Assembly (NCBI GenBank): GCA_902780695.1
Contig: CACZGM010000022.1
Coordinates: 1 to 53,196, forward strand
DNA from: an uncultured Ruminococcus sp.
GTDB taxonomy: Bacteria; Bacillota; Clostridia; Oscillospirales; Ruminococcaceae
Direction: 5' to 3'
Length of the DNA stretch: 53,196 nt
Of the stretch, positions 33,047 through 42,381 are shown piece after piece. The notes under the pieces were generated by a model. That model ran no database searches. It saw nothing but the letters and a program-made list of their open reading frames with translations, and was not told the DNA's origin. Every line of letters starts with the position of its first letter. Positions within the stretch are counted from its first letter, which is position 1. The position numbers and the translations under genes are program-made.

Positions 33047-33547
33047 ATGGCAGAAATTACCAGGGATGAGCTTGACCGCATGGATTATACCGAGGACGAG
33101 TTCGGTATCGGTCTTAAAGCCTACCTCTATGCAAGAGCCGGCTTTTATCTTATCGGAACATTCATGATACTCGGCGCACTGGTCGCTTTGATCTTCGGTG
33201 CCACCACTTTTGATGACCTCGTGAGCAACGCTACGGCGTTAAGCGCCAATTCGCCGGTGCTCAACGACAACTTCAACGGACTTCAGCTTTGTATGATAGT
33301 ACAGGCAGTCGTTACGATAGGTTCGCTCGTCAGCATCGTACTGCTCATCTTAAAGCGTTCAAGACTGTTTGCACTCATCGACCTCGGACTGTTCGTCGTA
33401 CTTGTGGCTGTATTCTTCATAATGGGCTCTATGGAGCTTCTCTCCAACGGTTCGGCATGGATACTCTACTTCCTGCTCAATCCGATCTGGTCGTTCATCG
33501 CGCTGTTTGTCGGCAAACACTGGCAGTATATGCCGATGATAAAGTAA
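33047..33547 (+). CDS. Hypothetical four-helix membrane protein
   Basis: 166 aa starting at 33047 (CGAGG 7 nt upstream; earlier ATG at 33014 has no site). A short acidic cytosolic N-terminus (AEITRDELDRMDYTEDEFGIG) is followed by four hydrophobic helices (about 33-52, 82-102, 110-128 and 138-156). I do not recognise the family. It is followed 19 nt later by another membrane protein gene and transcribed from a strong promoter. Confidence 0.72.
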   Translation: MAEITRDELDRMDYTEDEFGIGLKAYLYARAGFYLIGTFMILGALVALIFGATTFDDLVSNATALSANSPVLNDNFNGLQLCMIVQAVVTIGSLVSIVLLILKRSRLFALIDLGLFVVLVAVFFIMGSMELLSNGSAWILYFLLNPIWSFIALFVGKHWQYMPMIK

Positions 33548-33566
33548 AGAAGGGAGCGCTTGGATT

Positions 33567-34031
33567 ATGATCTTAGGTTTATTTCTTGACAGGCTCGGAA
33601 TTCCGATAGTTCCCGCAGCCGTAATGATACTCGCCGGACTTGTTCTTATCGGCGGTTTCGCTTTTATGATATTCAGGCATATCTACGAAAAGGGCGAGTC
33701 GGATATCAGCCCCGTTCTGTACGAGCAGATATCCACGATAGCCGGATATGTATTCGTGATATACGTTCTTATCGAAGTTATAGCGGGCTGCGCTTGTGTA
33801 TGTGTAAATGAAGCCTGCCGCAACGGTTATCACTACAACCTCTCCAAGACCGGCGCAAGCGGTCAGATCTGCAGATTCTGCAGCGGCTTCAAGATCAACG
33901 ATCTCCACTCCGCCGCTTCCGACTGCCTTATGCTTGGCATTTACTTCGACGCTTTCATCGTGAACGCTTTCGTTACAAACGCTATCAAGGTAGTACGCGG
34001 TAAGATCGCAGCTTTCGGAAAGAAATCATGA
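33567..34031 (+). CDS. Hypothetical Cys-rich membrane protein
   Basis: 154 aa with hydrophobic helices at about 12-37 and 56-77, the second running into a Cys-rich stretch (GCACVCVNEAC, then CRFCSGF and SDC: seven Cys within 50 residues). A third helix is near 121-140. The Cys pattern (CxCxC...CxxC) could bind a metal or form disulfides. Family unknown. GGGAG lies before the ATG. Co-directional with the previous gene and ended by the terminator at 34061. Confidence 0.68.
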   Translation: MILGLFLDRLGIPIVPAAVMILAGLVLIGGFAFMIFRHIYEKGESDISPVLYEQISTIAGYVFVIYVLIEVIAGCACVCVNEACRNGYHYNLSKTGASGQICRFCSGFKINDLHSAASDCLMLGIYFDAFIVNAFVTNAIKVVRGKIAAFGKKS

Positions 34032-34060
34032 ATAACGTATATTTGAACAGATAACTTAAC

Positions 34061-34107
34061 ACCGTTTTATGCGACCGGCAACCGATCGTATAAAACGGTA
34101 TTGTTTT
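34061..34107 (+). terminator. Terminator or attenuator before leuC
   Basis: accgttttatgcgaccgg (34061-34078) pairs with ccgatcgtataaaacggt (34082-34099) with two imperfect pairs, followed by attgtttttt. It ends only about 28 nt before the leuC start, so besides ending the upstream unit it could control entry into the leu genes. Confidence 0.82.
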
Positions 34108-34134
34108 TTCGGGCAGCCGCCCAAAGGAGCATAT

Positions 34135-35394
34135 ATGACTATTACTCAGAAAATACTTGCCCGTGCTGCCGGTCTTGAAAGTGTAAGACCCGGACAGCTG
34201 ATAAGCGCAAAGCTCGATCTGGTGCTTGGAAACGATATAACCACTCCCGTCGCGATAAACGAATTTGAGAAGAACGGGTTCGACGGCGTATTCGACAGAA
34301 ACGGCATCGCTCTCGTTATGGATCACTTCACACCTAACAAGGATATAAAGGCGGCGACCCTTACAAAGCAGTGCCGTACATTCGCAAGAAAATATGACAT
34401 AAAAAACTACTTCGATGTAGGGGATATGGGCATAGAGCACGCGCTTATCCCGGAAAAGGGACTTGCGGCTCCCGGCGAATGCATTATCGGCGCGGACAGC
34501 CATACCTGCACCTACGGGGCGCTCGGCGCTTTCTCGACGGGTGTCGGCTCAACGGATATGGCTGCCGGTATGGCGACCGGAACTGCGTGGTTCAGAGTGC
34601 CTTCCGCAATCAAATTCGAGCTGACCGGAACGCTCCCTCCGCATACAAGCGGTAAGGACGTGATACTCCACATCATCGGGAAGATAGGCGTTGACGGTGC
34701 GCTTTACCGTTCAATGGAGTTCACCGGCTGCGGACTTGCGCAGCTCACAATGGATGACCGGCTGACGATAGCGAATATGGCTATCGAAGCGGGAGCAAAG
34801 AACGGCATTTTCGAGGTTGACGATATCACGCGCGAATATCTCATGGGCAGAGTGACCCGTCACTACACCGAATTTACCGCCGACGGCGACGACGATTACG
34901 ACGAGATAATAAAGATCGACCTTTCGGAGATACAGCCGACAGTCGCCTTCCCTCACCTGCCGGAAAACACGAAAACGTTAGCTGAGATAACGGAGAAAGT
35001 ACCGATAGATCAGGCGGTCATAGGTTCCTGCACTAACGGACGGATATCCGATATGCGCAAAGCTGCTGCAATACTGAACGGCAGGCATATCGCAAAAGAC
35101 GTGCGCTGCATAGTGATACCGGCGACGCAGAGCGTGTACCTGCAATGCATAAAGGAGGGTCTCGCGGAGATCTTCATAAATGCGGGCTGCGCTTTCAGCA
35201 CACCTACCTGCGGACCGTGTCTCGGCGGTCACATGGGAATACTTGCCGAGGGAGAACGCGCGGTATCCACCACCAACCGCAACTTTGTCGGGCGTATGGG
35301 TCACCCCGGCTCCGAGGTGTATCTTGCAAGTCCGGAAACTGCCGCGGCTTCGGCGGTAAAGGGCTATATCGGCAGCGACATCTTCGATCTTTGA
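34135..35394 (+). CDS. leuC: 3-isopropylmalate dehydratase large subunit
   Basis: 419 aa iron-sulfur hydro-lyase of leucine synthesis, the shorter LeuC/HacA type that works with a small LeuD. Cluster-binding cysteines are visible in [11 protein letters not shown] and [13 protein letters not shown]. Other markers: [23 protein letters not shown] and [22 protein letters not shown]. Start at 34135 with AAAGGAGC; an earlier ATG (34069) lies within the terminator hairpin. First of leuC-leuD-leuB; leuA is not in the window. Confidence 0.95.
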   Translation: MTITQKILARAAGLESVRPGQLISAKLDLVLGNDITTPVAINEFEKNGFDGVFDRNGIALVMDHFTPNKDIKAATLTKQCRTFARKYDIKNYFDVGDMGIEHALIPEKGLAAPGECIIGADSHTCTYGALGAFSTGVGSTDMAAGMATGTAWFRVPSAIKFELTGTLPPHTSGKDVILHIIGKIGVDGALYRSMEFTGCGLAQLTMDDRLTIANMAIEAGAKNGIFEVDDITREYLMGRVTRHYTEFTADGDDDYDEIIKIDLSEIQPTVAFPHLPENTKTLAEITEKVPIDQAVIGSCTNGRISDMRKAAAILNGRHIAKDVRCIVIPATQSVYLQCIKEGLAEIFINAGCAFSTPTCGPCLGGHMGILAEGERAVSTTNRNFVGRMGHPGSEVYLASPETAAASAVKGYIGSDIFDL

Positions 35395-35405
35395 AAGGAG
35401 AAGCT

Positions 35406-35900
35406 ATGAAAGCACACGGAACTGCTCACAAATACGGGGATAACGTCGATACGGACGTTATAATCCCGGCGAGATACCTTAATACCGCCGATCACGCAGA
35501 GCTTGCGAAGCACTGCATGGAGGACATAGACAGCGGTTTTACGGCGAAGATAAAGCCGGGCGACATCGTGGTTGGAGGAACGAATTTCGGCTGCGGGAGC
35601 TCCCGCGAGCACGCGCCTATCGCAATCAGGGCGAGTGGTATTTCCTGCGTTATCGCCGCGACATTTGCGAGGATATTTTACCGAAATGCGATCAACATCG
35701 GCTTGCCGATACTTGAATGTGAGGAAGCGGCGGCGGATATATCCGACAGGGACGAGGTGGATATAGACTTTGACAGCGGGATCATCACCAATGTAACAAA
35801 GCACAGGACGTACAAAGCAGAGCCTTTCCCGGATTTCATCAAGGATATCATATCCGCGGGAGGACTGCTCAACTCGCTGAAAAATAAAAAGGAAGGATAA
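35406..35900 (+). CDS. leuD: 3-isopropylmalate dehydratase small subunit
   Basis: 164 aa swivel-domain partner of LeuC. Contains [17 protein letters not shown] at the N-terminus, the substrate-loop motif [15 protein letters not shown] and the [14 protein letters not shown] segment. AAAGGAGAAG precedes the ATG at 35406, 11 nt after leuC, so translation is likely coupled. Confidence 0.95.
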   Translation: MKAHGTAHKYGDNVDTDVIIPARYLNTADHAELAKHCMEDIDSGFTAKIKPGDIVVGGTNFGCGSSREHAPIAIRASGISCVIAATFARIFYRNAINIGLPILECEEAAADISDRDEVDIDFDSGIITNVTKHRTYKAEPFPDFIKDIISAGGLLNSLKNKKEG

Positions 35901-35905
35901 TATTC

Positions 35906-36979
35906 ATGGAAAAACACATTGCGCTTATACACGGTGACGGCATAGGTCCGGAAATAGTTGACGAGGCGGTCGGAGTACTCGACAGGATCGCCGGTATCTA
36001 CGGACACAAATTCACCTACACTCCCGTTCTTATGGGCGGTATAGCTATCGACGAGACAGGTGTACCGCTCCCGGAAGAGACGATAAAGATATGCAAGGCG
36101 AGCGACAGTGTCCTGCTGGGTGCGGTAGGCGGCCCGAAGTGGGACAAGGGCGAGGGAAAGATGCGCCCCGAAGCGGGATTGCTCGGTATACGCGGCGCAC
36201 TCGGACTGTATGCAAATCTGCGTCCGGCGAAGCTGCTGAAGCCGCTTGCGGGAGCCTGCCCTCTTAAAAAGGAAAAAACGGAGCAGGGACTTGATGTGCT
36301 TATTGTGCGCGAGCTTATCGGCGGTGCTTATTTCGGTGACAAGCGTACATTCACGGACGACAGCGGACACGTTACCGCGATAGACGAGATGAAATACAGC
36401 GATTATGAGATAGAGCGTATCTGCCGCACTGCTTTCGAGCTTGCACGCAAGCGCCGCGGATTTGTTACGAGCGTTGACAAGGCGAACGTGCTTGATACTT
36501 CCCGCCTGTGGCGCGAGATCGCGCACAAAGTGAGAGAGGACTATCCCGATATCGGGTATGAGGATATGCTTGTTGACAATGCCGCTATGCAGCTTATCCG
36601 AAACCCCGCGCACTTCGACGTTATCGTGACCGAGAATCTGTTCGGTGATATTCTGTCCGACGAGGCGTCGATGCTGACCGGTTCACTCGGTATGCTTCCG
36701 TCCGCGTCTCTTGCCGACGGCTCTTTCGGGCTGTACGAGCCTGTTCACGGCTCTGCGCCGGATATCGCCGGCACAGGCAAGGCGAACCCGATCGCGACAA
36801 TTCTTTCAGCGGCAATGATGCTGCGTTTCAGTTTCGGAATGCAGGCGGAAGCCGATGCGATAGAAAACGCCGTTGACAAAGCACTGAACGAGGGTTACCG
36901 TACCGCCGATATCATGAGCGACGGCTGTAAGCCCGTCAATTGCGCCGAAATGGGCGAGGTTATCAGGGAGAGACTCTGA
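35906..36979 (+). CDS. leuB: 3-isopropylmalate dehydrogenase
   Basis: 357 aa NAD-dependent decarboxylating dehydrogenase, third enzyme of leucine synthesis. Hallmarks: ALIHGDGIGPEIVDEA, GAVGGPKWD, LRPAKLLKPL, VRELIGGAYFG, the metal-binding NLFGDILSDEASMLTGSLGMLPSA, and EPVHGSAPDIAGTGKANP. 5 nt after leuD; ends at a bidirectional terminator. Confidence 0.96.
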   Translation: MEKHIALIHGDGIGPEIVDEAVGVLDRIAGIYGHKFTYTPVLMGGIAIDETGVPLPEETIKICKASDSVLLGAVGGPKWDKGEGKMRPEAGLLGIRGALGLYANLRPAKLLKPLAGACPLKKEKTEQGLDVLIVRELIGGAYFGDKRTFTDDSGHVTAIDEMKYSDYEIERICRTAFELARKRRGFVTSVDKANVLDTSRLWREIAHKVREDYPDIGYEDMLVDNAAMQLIRNPAHFDVIVTENLFGDILSDEASMLTGSLGMLPSASLADGSFGLYEPVHGSAPDIAGTGKANPIATILSAAMMLRFSFGMQAEADAIENAVDKALNEGYRTADIMSDGCKPVNCAEMGEVIRERL

Positions 36980-36992
36980 CTTGCATTATCAA

Positions 36993-37031
36993 AAAAGACT
37001 GCTGAAATCTGTTAGTTTTCAGCAGTCTTTT
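36993..37031. terminator. Bidirectional terminator between leuB and rimO
   Basis: 15-bp stem (aaaagactgctgaaa, 36993-37007, with 37017-37031), 9-nt loop, A run before and T run after. Confidence 0.9.
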
Positions 37032-37143
37032 ATATTCAGCAAATGGGAGCTGTTGCCAACCCCCATTCATTTCTCGGAGAGCGACCCGTTTATGTATCTA
37101 TGAAATAATACAGCTGCTGCCAGCGCGGGCTCCGCGCCCCTTA

Positions 37144-38478
37144 TCAGAGCATCTTACCGATAAGGTTGTTGTCAAGGCTGTCGGTGAACCGAATCTTTAT
37201 AAATTCGCCGGTGCGCAGACGGCGCTTTGCGGAGAAGTAGATCATACCGTCTATCTCCGGTGCATAGGACGCGTCGCGGCCGAAGTACATCTCAAACAGG
37301 CGGTCATAGCCCTCGCATACCACTTCGGTCTCGGTTCCGACAAGCGCCTGCTGTGCATCGGTCACGCGTATCTCCTGCTGTTCCATGATTATCTCGGCGC
37401 GGTGTTCACGTTCGCGCTCGTCCACCTGATTCGGGAAATCCGCGGCGGGAGTCCCGTCCTCCTGTGAATATGCGAAACAGCCCAGTCTGTCGAACTTTAT
37501 CTCGTTCGCGAACTCCGCAAGCTCGGTGAACTGCGCTTCCGTTTCGCCCGGAAATCCCGTAATGAACGTCGTGCGCAGAGTAAGTCCGGGTATGCGGGCG
37601 CGCAGCTTTTCCACAAGCGCTGTAAGTGAAGCACGGTCACCCGTGCGGTTCATATCCTTCAGTATCTCCGCGTCACAATGCTGCAGCGGGAGATCGATAT
37701 ATTTGCAGATCTTCGGCTCGGACGCTATCATATCGATAAGCTCGTCCGTCATTCTTTCGGGGTAGCAGTATAACAGCCTTATCCACTTCACATCGAGCTT
37801 CACAAGCTCACGGAGAAGGTCGGGCAGTGCGAGCTTTCCGTAAATGTCCTCGCCGTACCGGGTCGTATCCTGCGCTATGACGATAAGCTCCCGGACGCCG
37901 CCGTTTACAAGCGTTTCCGCTTCCTTTACTATATCCTCGATCTTTCTGCTGCGGAAGCGTCCGCGTATCTGCGGGATTGCGCAGTATGTGCAGCAGTTGT
38001 CGCAGCCGTCCGCGATGCGCAGATATGCATAGTGCGAGAGCGTTGACTGCATGCGCTTGCCTTCCATATTGTGATTTTCAACGTTTCCGAAGTCAATAAC
38101 GCGTTCGCCCGCAAGCACTTTCTCTATCGTCTCAACTATCGCGTCGTTCCTGCCTATGCCGAGCACGCCGTCGATCTCGGGGAACTCTGTGTCCATCTGC
38201 TCCTGATAGCGCTGTGCAAGACAGCCGGTAACGATTATCCGTTTGTTTATACCGTCGTTCTTGCGGTTAATTGCTTCAATTATCTCCTCGATAGCCTCTT
38301 CCTTTGCGCTTGTTATAAAGCCGCAGGTGTTTATGACTACCACGTCCGCGAGTCCCGCTTCGGGTACTATCTTATATCCCGCGTCCGCTATCTTCGCGAG
38401 CATAAGCTCCGCGTCGCACTGGTTCTTCGGGCAGCCGAGAGAGACTACGCCGACCTTGATTTCGCTGTTATTTGCCAT
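37144..38478 (-). CDS. rimO: Ribosomal protein S12 methylthiotransferase RimO
   Basis: 444 aa radical-SAM enzyme adding a methylthio group to an Asp of protein S12. Order: UPF0004 domain with VSLGCPKNQCDAE, VINTCGF and VTGCLAQRY cluster cysteines; radical-SAM CxxxCxxC in GCDNCCTYCAIP; C-terminal TRAM domain. The SLGCPKN start and DNCCTYC context separate RimO from MiaB. It begins 1 nt after the Nudix gene stop on the same strand. Confidence 0.95.
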   Translation of the reverse strand: MANNSEIKVGVVSLGCPKNQCDAELMLAKIADAGYKIVPEAGLADVVVINTCGFITSAKEEAIEEIIEAINRKNDGINKRIIVTGCLAQRYQEQMDTEFPEIDGVLGIGRNDAIVETIEKVLAGERVIDFGNVENHNMEGKRMQSTLSHYAYLRIADGCDNCCTYCAIPQIRGRFRSRKIEDIVKEAETLVNGGVRELIVIAQDTTRYGEDIYGKLALPDLLRELVKLDVKWIRLLYCYPERMTDELIDMIASEPKICKYIDLPLQHCDAEILKDMNRTGDRASLTALVEKLRARIPGLTLRTTFITGFPGETEAQFTELAEFANEIKFDRLGCFAYSQEDGTPAADFPNQVDEREREHRAEIIMEQQEIRVTDAQQALVGTETEVVCEGYDRLFEMYFGRDASYAPEIDGMIYFSAKRRLRTGEFIKIRFTDSLDNNLIGKML

Positions 38479-38479
38479 T

Positions 38480-39184
38480 TCAGTAATTCTCCGATATGTA
38501 TTTTTCCGCCTGTGTGAGCAGCTCTCTGTCCTCCGGGAAATTGAGTAGCTCCATTGCCCTGCTGTAGGGCAGCAGCCAGTCGTCGAGTATCTCGTCCGCC
38601 TGTATCTCCGGCTTGCGGTATTCGTAGTGTCCGATAAAGAACACGCCGGTCTTGACGGTCTTTTCGCGGGTCATATATGTGTATTCCTCACGGAAACTGC
38701 CGTACGGTGTGAGTTCAAGTCCCGTCTCCTCGAATACCTCGCGTTTTGCCGTTTCGAGTATCGTTTCACCGTAGTCGATGTGGCCTTTCGGGAATCCGAT
38801 GTGTCCGCTGTTGTTTTTTATTAGCAGGTAGCGGCGCTCGCCGTCTTTTTCGGTGAACATCACCGCTCCGCCCGTCTTTTCAAATTTCGGGTAGAGTATA
38901 TCGGTATCCTTTACAAGACTGCCGAGGGCGTGCAGGATATTGCACTCAAAGCATATATCCCCGCCGTACTGCTCCGCGGGAACTGCCACGGGAATTTCCG
39001 TTCCGCCGCGGTCTATCACGGCGCAGGTCTTTGCCGCGAGTGTTTCCGCTCCGCCGTCACAGCCGATGATATATGCCGTTCTGCCGTCATATACGCCGAG
39101 AAGAGCGCTGTTTCCGCTTTTTTCCCCGAGTGTGACGGTTATTTCTTTTCCGTATATCTCAAAATCCTTTCGCGGGTGTGACAT
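38480..39184 (-). CDS. Nudix hydrolase with an N-terminal extension
   Basis: 234 aa. The Nudix box GHIDYGETILETAKREVFEETGL is a perfect match to G-x5-E-x7-REUxEExGU at about residues 147-169 in a domain starting near 120. The N-terminal ~110 residues form a separate mixed domain (with HALGSLVKDTDILYPKFEKTGGAVMF leading into the Nudix fold) that I do not recognise. The IGFPKGHIDYGE context resembles diadenosine-tetraphosphate-type hydrolases. Part of a minus-strand run with rimO. Confidence 0.9.
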   Translation of the reverse strand: MSHPRKDFEIYGKEITVTLGEKSGNSALLGVYDGRTAYIIGCDGGAETLAAKTCAVIDRGGTEIPVAVPAEQYGGDICFECNILHALGSLVKDTDILYPKFEKTGGAVMFTEKDGERRYLLIKNNSGHIGFPKGHIDYGETILETAKREVFEETGLELTPYGSFREEYTYMTREKTVKTGVFFIGHYEYRKPEIQADEILDDWLLPYSRAMELLNFPEDRELLTQAEKYISENY

Positions 39185-39199
39185 ACTCGTTTTCCTCCG

Positions 39200-40462
39200 T
39201 TATTCAAGCGTGATTATCCCCTTGTCAAGCAGTCTCTGCGCCGCAAGGATAAGTCCCATTCTGCCGGTGTCGTATGTAAGTCCGCCCTGAAGCCATACCG
39301 CGAACGGTTCACGCAGCGGAGCGTCCGCCGACAGCTCTATCGAGGCTCCCATAGTGAAAGCACCTGCCGCCATTATTACCTGACTGTCATAGCCGGGCAT
39401 ATCCCATGGCTCCGGGGTGACGAAGCTGTCAACCGGGCTGCCGGACTGTATGCCCTCGCAGAACGCGATAAGCGCTTCCGGCGAACCGAGCTTCACTGCG
39501 GTAATGATATCGGTGCGGTATTCGTTGCGGTGCGGGAACGCCTCAAATCCGAGAAGCTCAAAGAAAGCGGACGCAAAAGTCGCGGTCTTGACGGCATTCT
39601 TTACCACTTCCGGCGCATAGAAAAGTCCCATGAACAGGCTGCGGTTCATATCGAGCGTGCAGCCGACTTCCTTGCCGGTCCCGACGGTCGTGAGGCGGTA
39701 GGAGCAAAGCTCCACAAGGTCTTTTCTTCCCGCTATGTAGCCGCCGGTCGGTGCGATACCGCCGCCGAGATTCTTTATCAGCGAGCCGATTATCAGATCT
39801 GCTCCGACATCACAAGGTTCCACGCGCTCAACAAGCTCACCGTAGCAGTTATCGACTATGACTATCGCACCGGGGTTTACGCTTTTCACCGCGTCGATCA
39901 TCTCGCTTATCTCCGAGACGGTTATGGACGGGCGCAGACTGTACCCGCGGGAGCGCTGTATATACGCGACCTTGCAGCCGCGGGCAAGATCGCGTATCCT
40001 GCCGTAATTGACTCTCCCGTCCGGGAGTAGGTCTATCTGATCGTACTTAACGCCGAATTCTGTGAGTGAACCGCCTTTTTCGCCGAATATGACTTCGTTC
40101 AGCGTGTCGTAGGGCTTGCCGGTGAGCGAGAGCATAAGGTCGCCGGGGCGCAGCACGCCGAACAGCGCTGTGGATATCGCGTGGGTACCGTTCACGAAGT
40201 TGTGGCGCACGAGCGCGTCCTCCGCGCCGAGCACCTGCGCGAACACCGCGTCGAGCTTGTCGCGTCCGTCGTCGCCGTATCCGTAGCCTGTTGTGCCTTT
40301 GAGGTGCATATCCCCCACGCGGTTGTCGATAAAGGCTTTCAGCACCTTCTCGCTGTTGCACCTTGCGGTATGTTCTATTCTGTCAAACGCTTCGGAAGCG
40401 GCTTCCTCCGCCTCCAGCGCAATATTTTCAAGTTTCTTGTCCGGGTTGAAATAACAACTCAT
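39200..40462 (-). CDS. PLP-dependent enzyme, methionine gamma-lyase-like (former aluminium-resistance family)
   Basis: 420 aa fold-type I PLP enzyme (PF06838-type, YnbB-like). Recognised by TTGYGYGDDGRDKLDAVFA, VRHNFVNGTHAISTALFGVLRPGD, the PLP-Asp region IVDNCYGEL, and the SLIKNLGGGIAPTGGYIAG segment with the likely Schiff-base Lys. C-terminal QGGLTYDTGRMG is characteristic. Substrate in vivo is poorly known. It precedes the Nudix gene by 15 nt. Confidence 0.9.
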   Translation of the reverse strand: MSCYFNPDKKLENIALEAEEAASEAFDRIEHTARCNSEKVLKAFIDNRVGDMHLKGTTGYGYGDDGRDKLDAVFAQVLGAEDALVRHNFVNGTHAISTALFGVLRPGDLMLSLTGKPYDTLNEVIFGEKGGSLTEFGVKYDQIDLLPDGRVNYGRIRDLARGCKVAYIQRSRGYSLRPSITVSEISEMIDAVKSVNPGAIVIVDNCYGELVERVEPCDVGADLIIGSLIKNLGGGIAPTGGYIAGRKDLVELCSYRLTTVGTGKEVGCTLDMNRSLFMGLFYAPEVVKNAVKTATFASAFFELLGFEAFPHRNEYRTDIITAVKLGSPEALIAFCEGIQSGSPVDSFVTPEPWDMPGYDSQVIMAAGAFTMGASIELSADAPLREPFAVWLQGGLTYDTGRMGLILAAQRLLDKGIITLE

Positions 40463-40591
40463 ATATTTTTATCCGTCTCCTGTAACTATGTTTATATTCT
40501 GAAAATAACGGGTCTAATAATTCGGGGTCAAGCGCCCGTGCGCTTGCGCGATCCAGCCGCGCAGGCTGGTGCCGTCTGCAAAGACAGCGCG
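40463..40591. other. Short intergenic region with a GC-rich hairpin
   Basis: 129 nt: AT-rich leader of the PLP enzyme, then gcgcccgtgcgc and cagccgcgcaggctg palindromes close to the end of the acetyltransferase gene. No gene seen. Confidence 0.4.
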
Positions 40592-41341
40592 TCAGCGCAG
40601 GTGAAACCGCAGATCTGCCGCTTCTCCGCAGCGACAGAAGTTACAGCCGAGGTAGAAGCTCTCAAGCTCTGCGGCACAGAAAAGGTACACTTCGTTTCCG
40701 ATTTGGGCTTCCTCGGCGCATATATGTGCAAGGAGCCTGCGGGCGAGCCCCTTTCCGCGCTCCTGCGGAAGGGTACATATATATGAAAGATAGGATATGC
40801 CGCCGGAAGAGAACATCTTCACCGCGCAGGCGCTTTCATCAAGAGCATACAGCTGTGCTGTCCCGTGCCGGAGCATATGACTTATATCAGTGTACCATGT
40901 ATTGCGGTCAATGTCAAATCCGGTGCTTGCAATTTCGTATATTTCACCGACAGAAACATCGGGATATACCCTTACTTTGTCCACATTGTCGGTTTTTTTG
41001 ATATCATTGCGCGCTTTCATCAGCAGTCGTTTTTCCGCGCGCGTTTCAATATCCTGATCGTCATACAGCCCGCAGGGCATAAACACCCTTATGAACTGTC
41101 CGCAGCCGAGAAAAGCCGCAAGCTCGGAACGTCGCGTTTTGCCGATATGTCCGCAGTCCGCCGCGGTCGCTTCGCCGTAGTAGCTGCCGATGACCGCGCC
41201 GCCGTCCTGCGCCCAGAAACGGCAGAAATCATAGCCGAAGCCGTAAGCGTCGGCAAGAGAGCGTATTTTCTCGGTATAGACGGTGTGCTCATCGCCGAGG
41301 GCGGAGTACAGCCGTGCCTTGTCGGATATCATTCTTATCAT
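40592..41341 (-). CDS. GNAT-family N-acetyltransferase
   Basis: 249 aa. The C-terminal half carries the acetyl-CoA loop in ICTLPQERGKGLARRLLAHIC (Q-x-x-G-x-G/A type) and a final FYLGCNFCRCGE strand-turn typical of GNATs. The N-terminal half (AYGFGYDFCRFWAQDGGAVIGSYYGEA) suggests a tandem, mostly degenerate GNAT-like domain. Substrate unknown. Two nearby ATGs (41341 and 41332) are possible starts. 5 nt after an M42 peptidase gene. Confidence 0.85.
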   Translation of the reverse strand: MIRMISDKARLYSALGDEHTVYTEKIRSLADAYGFGYDFCRFWAQDGGAVIGSYYGEATAADCGHIGKTRRSELAAFLGCGQFIRVFMPCGLYDDQDIETRAEKRLLMKARNDIKKTDNVDKVRVYPDVSVGEIYEIASTGFDIDRNTWYTDISHMLRHGTAQLYALDESACAVKMFSSGGISYLSYICTLPQERGKGLARRLLAHICAEEAQIGNEVYLFCAAELESFYLGCNFCRCGEAADLRFHLR

Positions 41342-41346
41342 GCGGT

Positions 41347-42381
41347 TTACAGCTCCCCGAGCCGTTTCAGCAGCTCCCGTGCCGTTTCGAGCACGGCGGT
41401 CACGTCTTCTTTCTTCATCACGCAGGCGGGAGAATGCAGATATCTTGTCGGTACGGACAGGGCCGCGGTGCGGACTCCGCCCACCGCCTTGTGAACGGCA
41501 CCGCTGTCGTTGCCGCCGGCGATAAGGGATTTTGTCTGATGCTTCACGCCGATCTCTCCGGCAGTCTGCCGCGCAAGTCTGTACAGCTCCCTGTCGTATA
41601 TCGTCGATCTGTCCATGAACGAGACCACAACGCCCTCTCCGAGACGGCAGACTTCCTTCTCGTCCTCGCTGCCGGCTATGTCGCAGGCGGTCGTCGTTTC
41701 AAGTATCACCGCGATATCGGGCTTTACGTTGAATGCCGCGCACTGTGCGCCGCGGGTTCCGATCTCCTCCTGCACCGTGAACACGAAATACGCGTCATAA
41801 GGAAGCTCCTCGTTCAGCATTGTCAGCATGACCGCGCAGCCTGCCCTGTCGTCGAGCGCCTTGCCCTTGATGAAGCCGTCACCGAACTCTTCATATTCGC
41901 TCATAAAATAGCAGAAGTCGCCCTGATCCGCGTATTTGCGTGCTTCCTCCGCATTTCCCGCGCCTATGTCTATCGTAAGGTCTTCTATCTTCGGCTGTTT
42001 TTCCTTTTCATCGGACGACAGCTGATGCAGCGCCTTTGCCGCTATAACTCCGACCGTGCCGTTAGCGAAAACGACCCGTCTGCCGAATACAACGGCGGGT
42101 GATATGCCGCCCACCGGCGCGAATTTCAGCCGTCCGTCGTCACAGACATAAGTAACGATAAAGCCGACCTCGTCCATGTGAGCGCAGTACATTATCTTTT
42201 TGTCCGGTGCCTTTGCGCCCTTTCTGAACACGATAAGATCGCCGATGCTGTCCGTCGTGACGGTACATTCGGCAGGAAGCTGCGAGATTATGAAGTCTCT
42301 TACACCCTGCTCGTCGCCGCTCGTTCCGCAGAGCCGTGACAGTCTGCCCGTAAGGTCGAAAAGCTCTTTATTTTCAGACAT
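41347..42381 (-). CDS. M42-family metallo-aminopeptidase (second of two)
   Basis: 344 aa. Metal ligands are recognisable: first His in MYCAHMDEVGFI, Asp in GKALDDRAGCAV, Glu pair in TVQEEIGTRGAQ, Asp/Glu in AVILETTTACD, and final His in TRYLHSPACV. Members form large tetrahedral complexes that trim peptides from the N-terminus; a few act on sugar chains. The start at 42381 has GGAGG 8 nt upstream; it overlaps the preceding M42 gene by 8 nt. Confidence 0.92.
   Translation of the reverse strand: MSENKELFDLTGRLSRLCGTSGDEQGVRDFIISQLPAECTVTTDSIGDLIVFRKGAKAPDKKIMYCAHMDEVGFIVTYVCDDGRLKFAPVGGISPAVVFGRRVVFANGTVGVIAAKALHQLSSDEKEKQPKIEDLTIDIGAGNAEEARKYADQGDFCYFMSEYEEFGDGFIKGKALDDRAGCAVMLTMLNEELPYDAYFVFTVQEEIGTRGAQCAAFNVKPDIAVILETTTACDIAGSEDEKEVCRLGEGVVVSFMDRSTIYDRELYRLARQTAGEIGVKHQTKSLIAGGNDSGAVHKAVGGVRTAALSVPTRYLHSPACVMKKEDVTAVLETARELLKRLGEL

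Noticed and set aside
34032-34134. T-box leucine leader before leuC
   Set aside because: The region is only about 100 nt and lacks the conserved T-box sequence and specifier stem; only a terminator-like hairpin is present.
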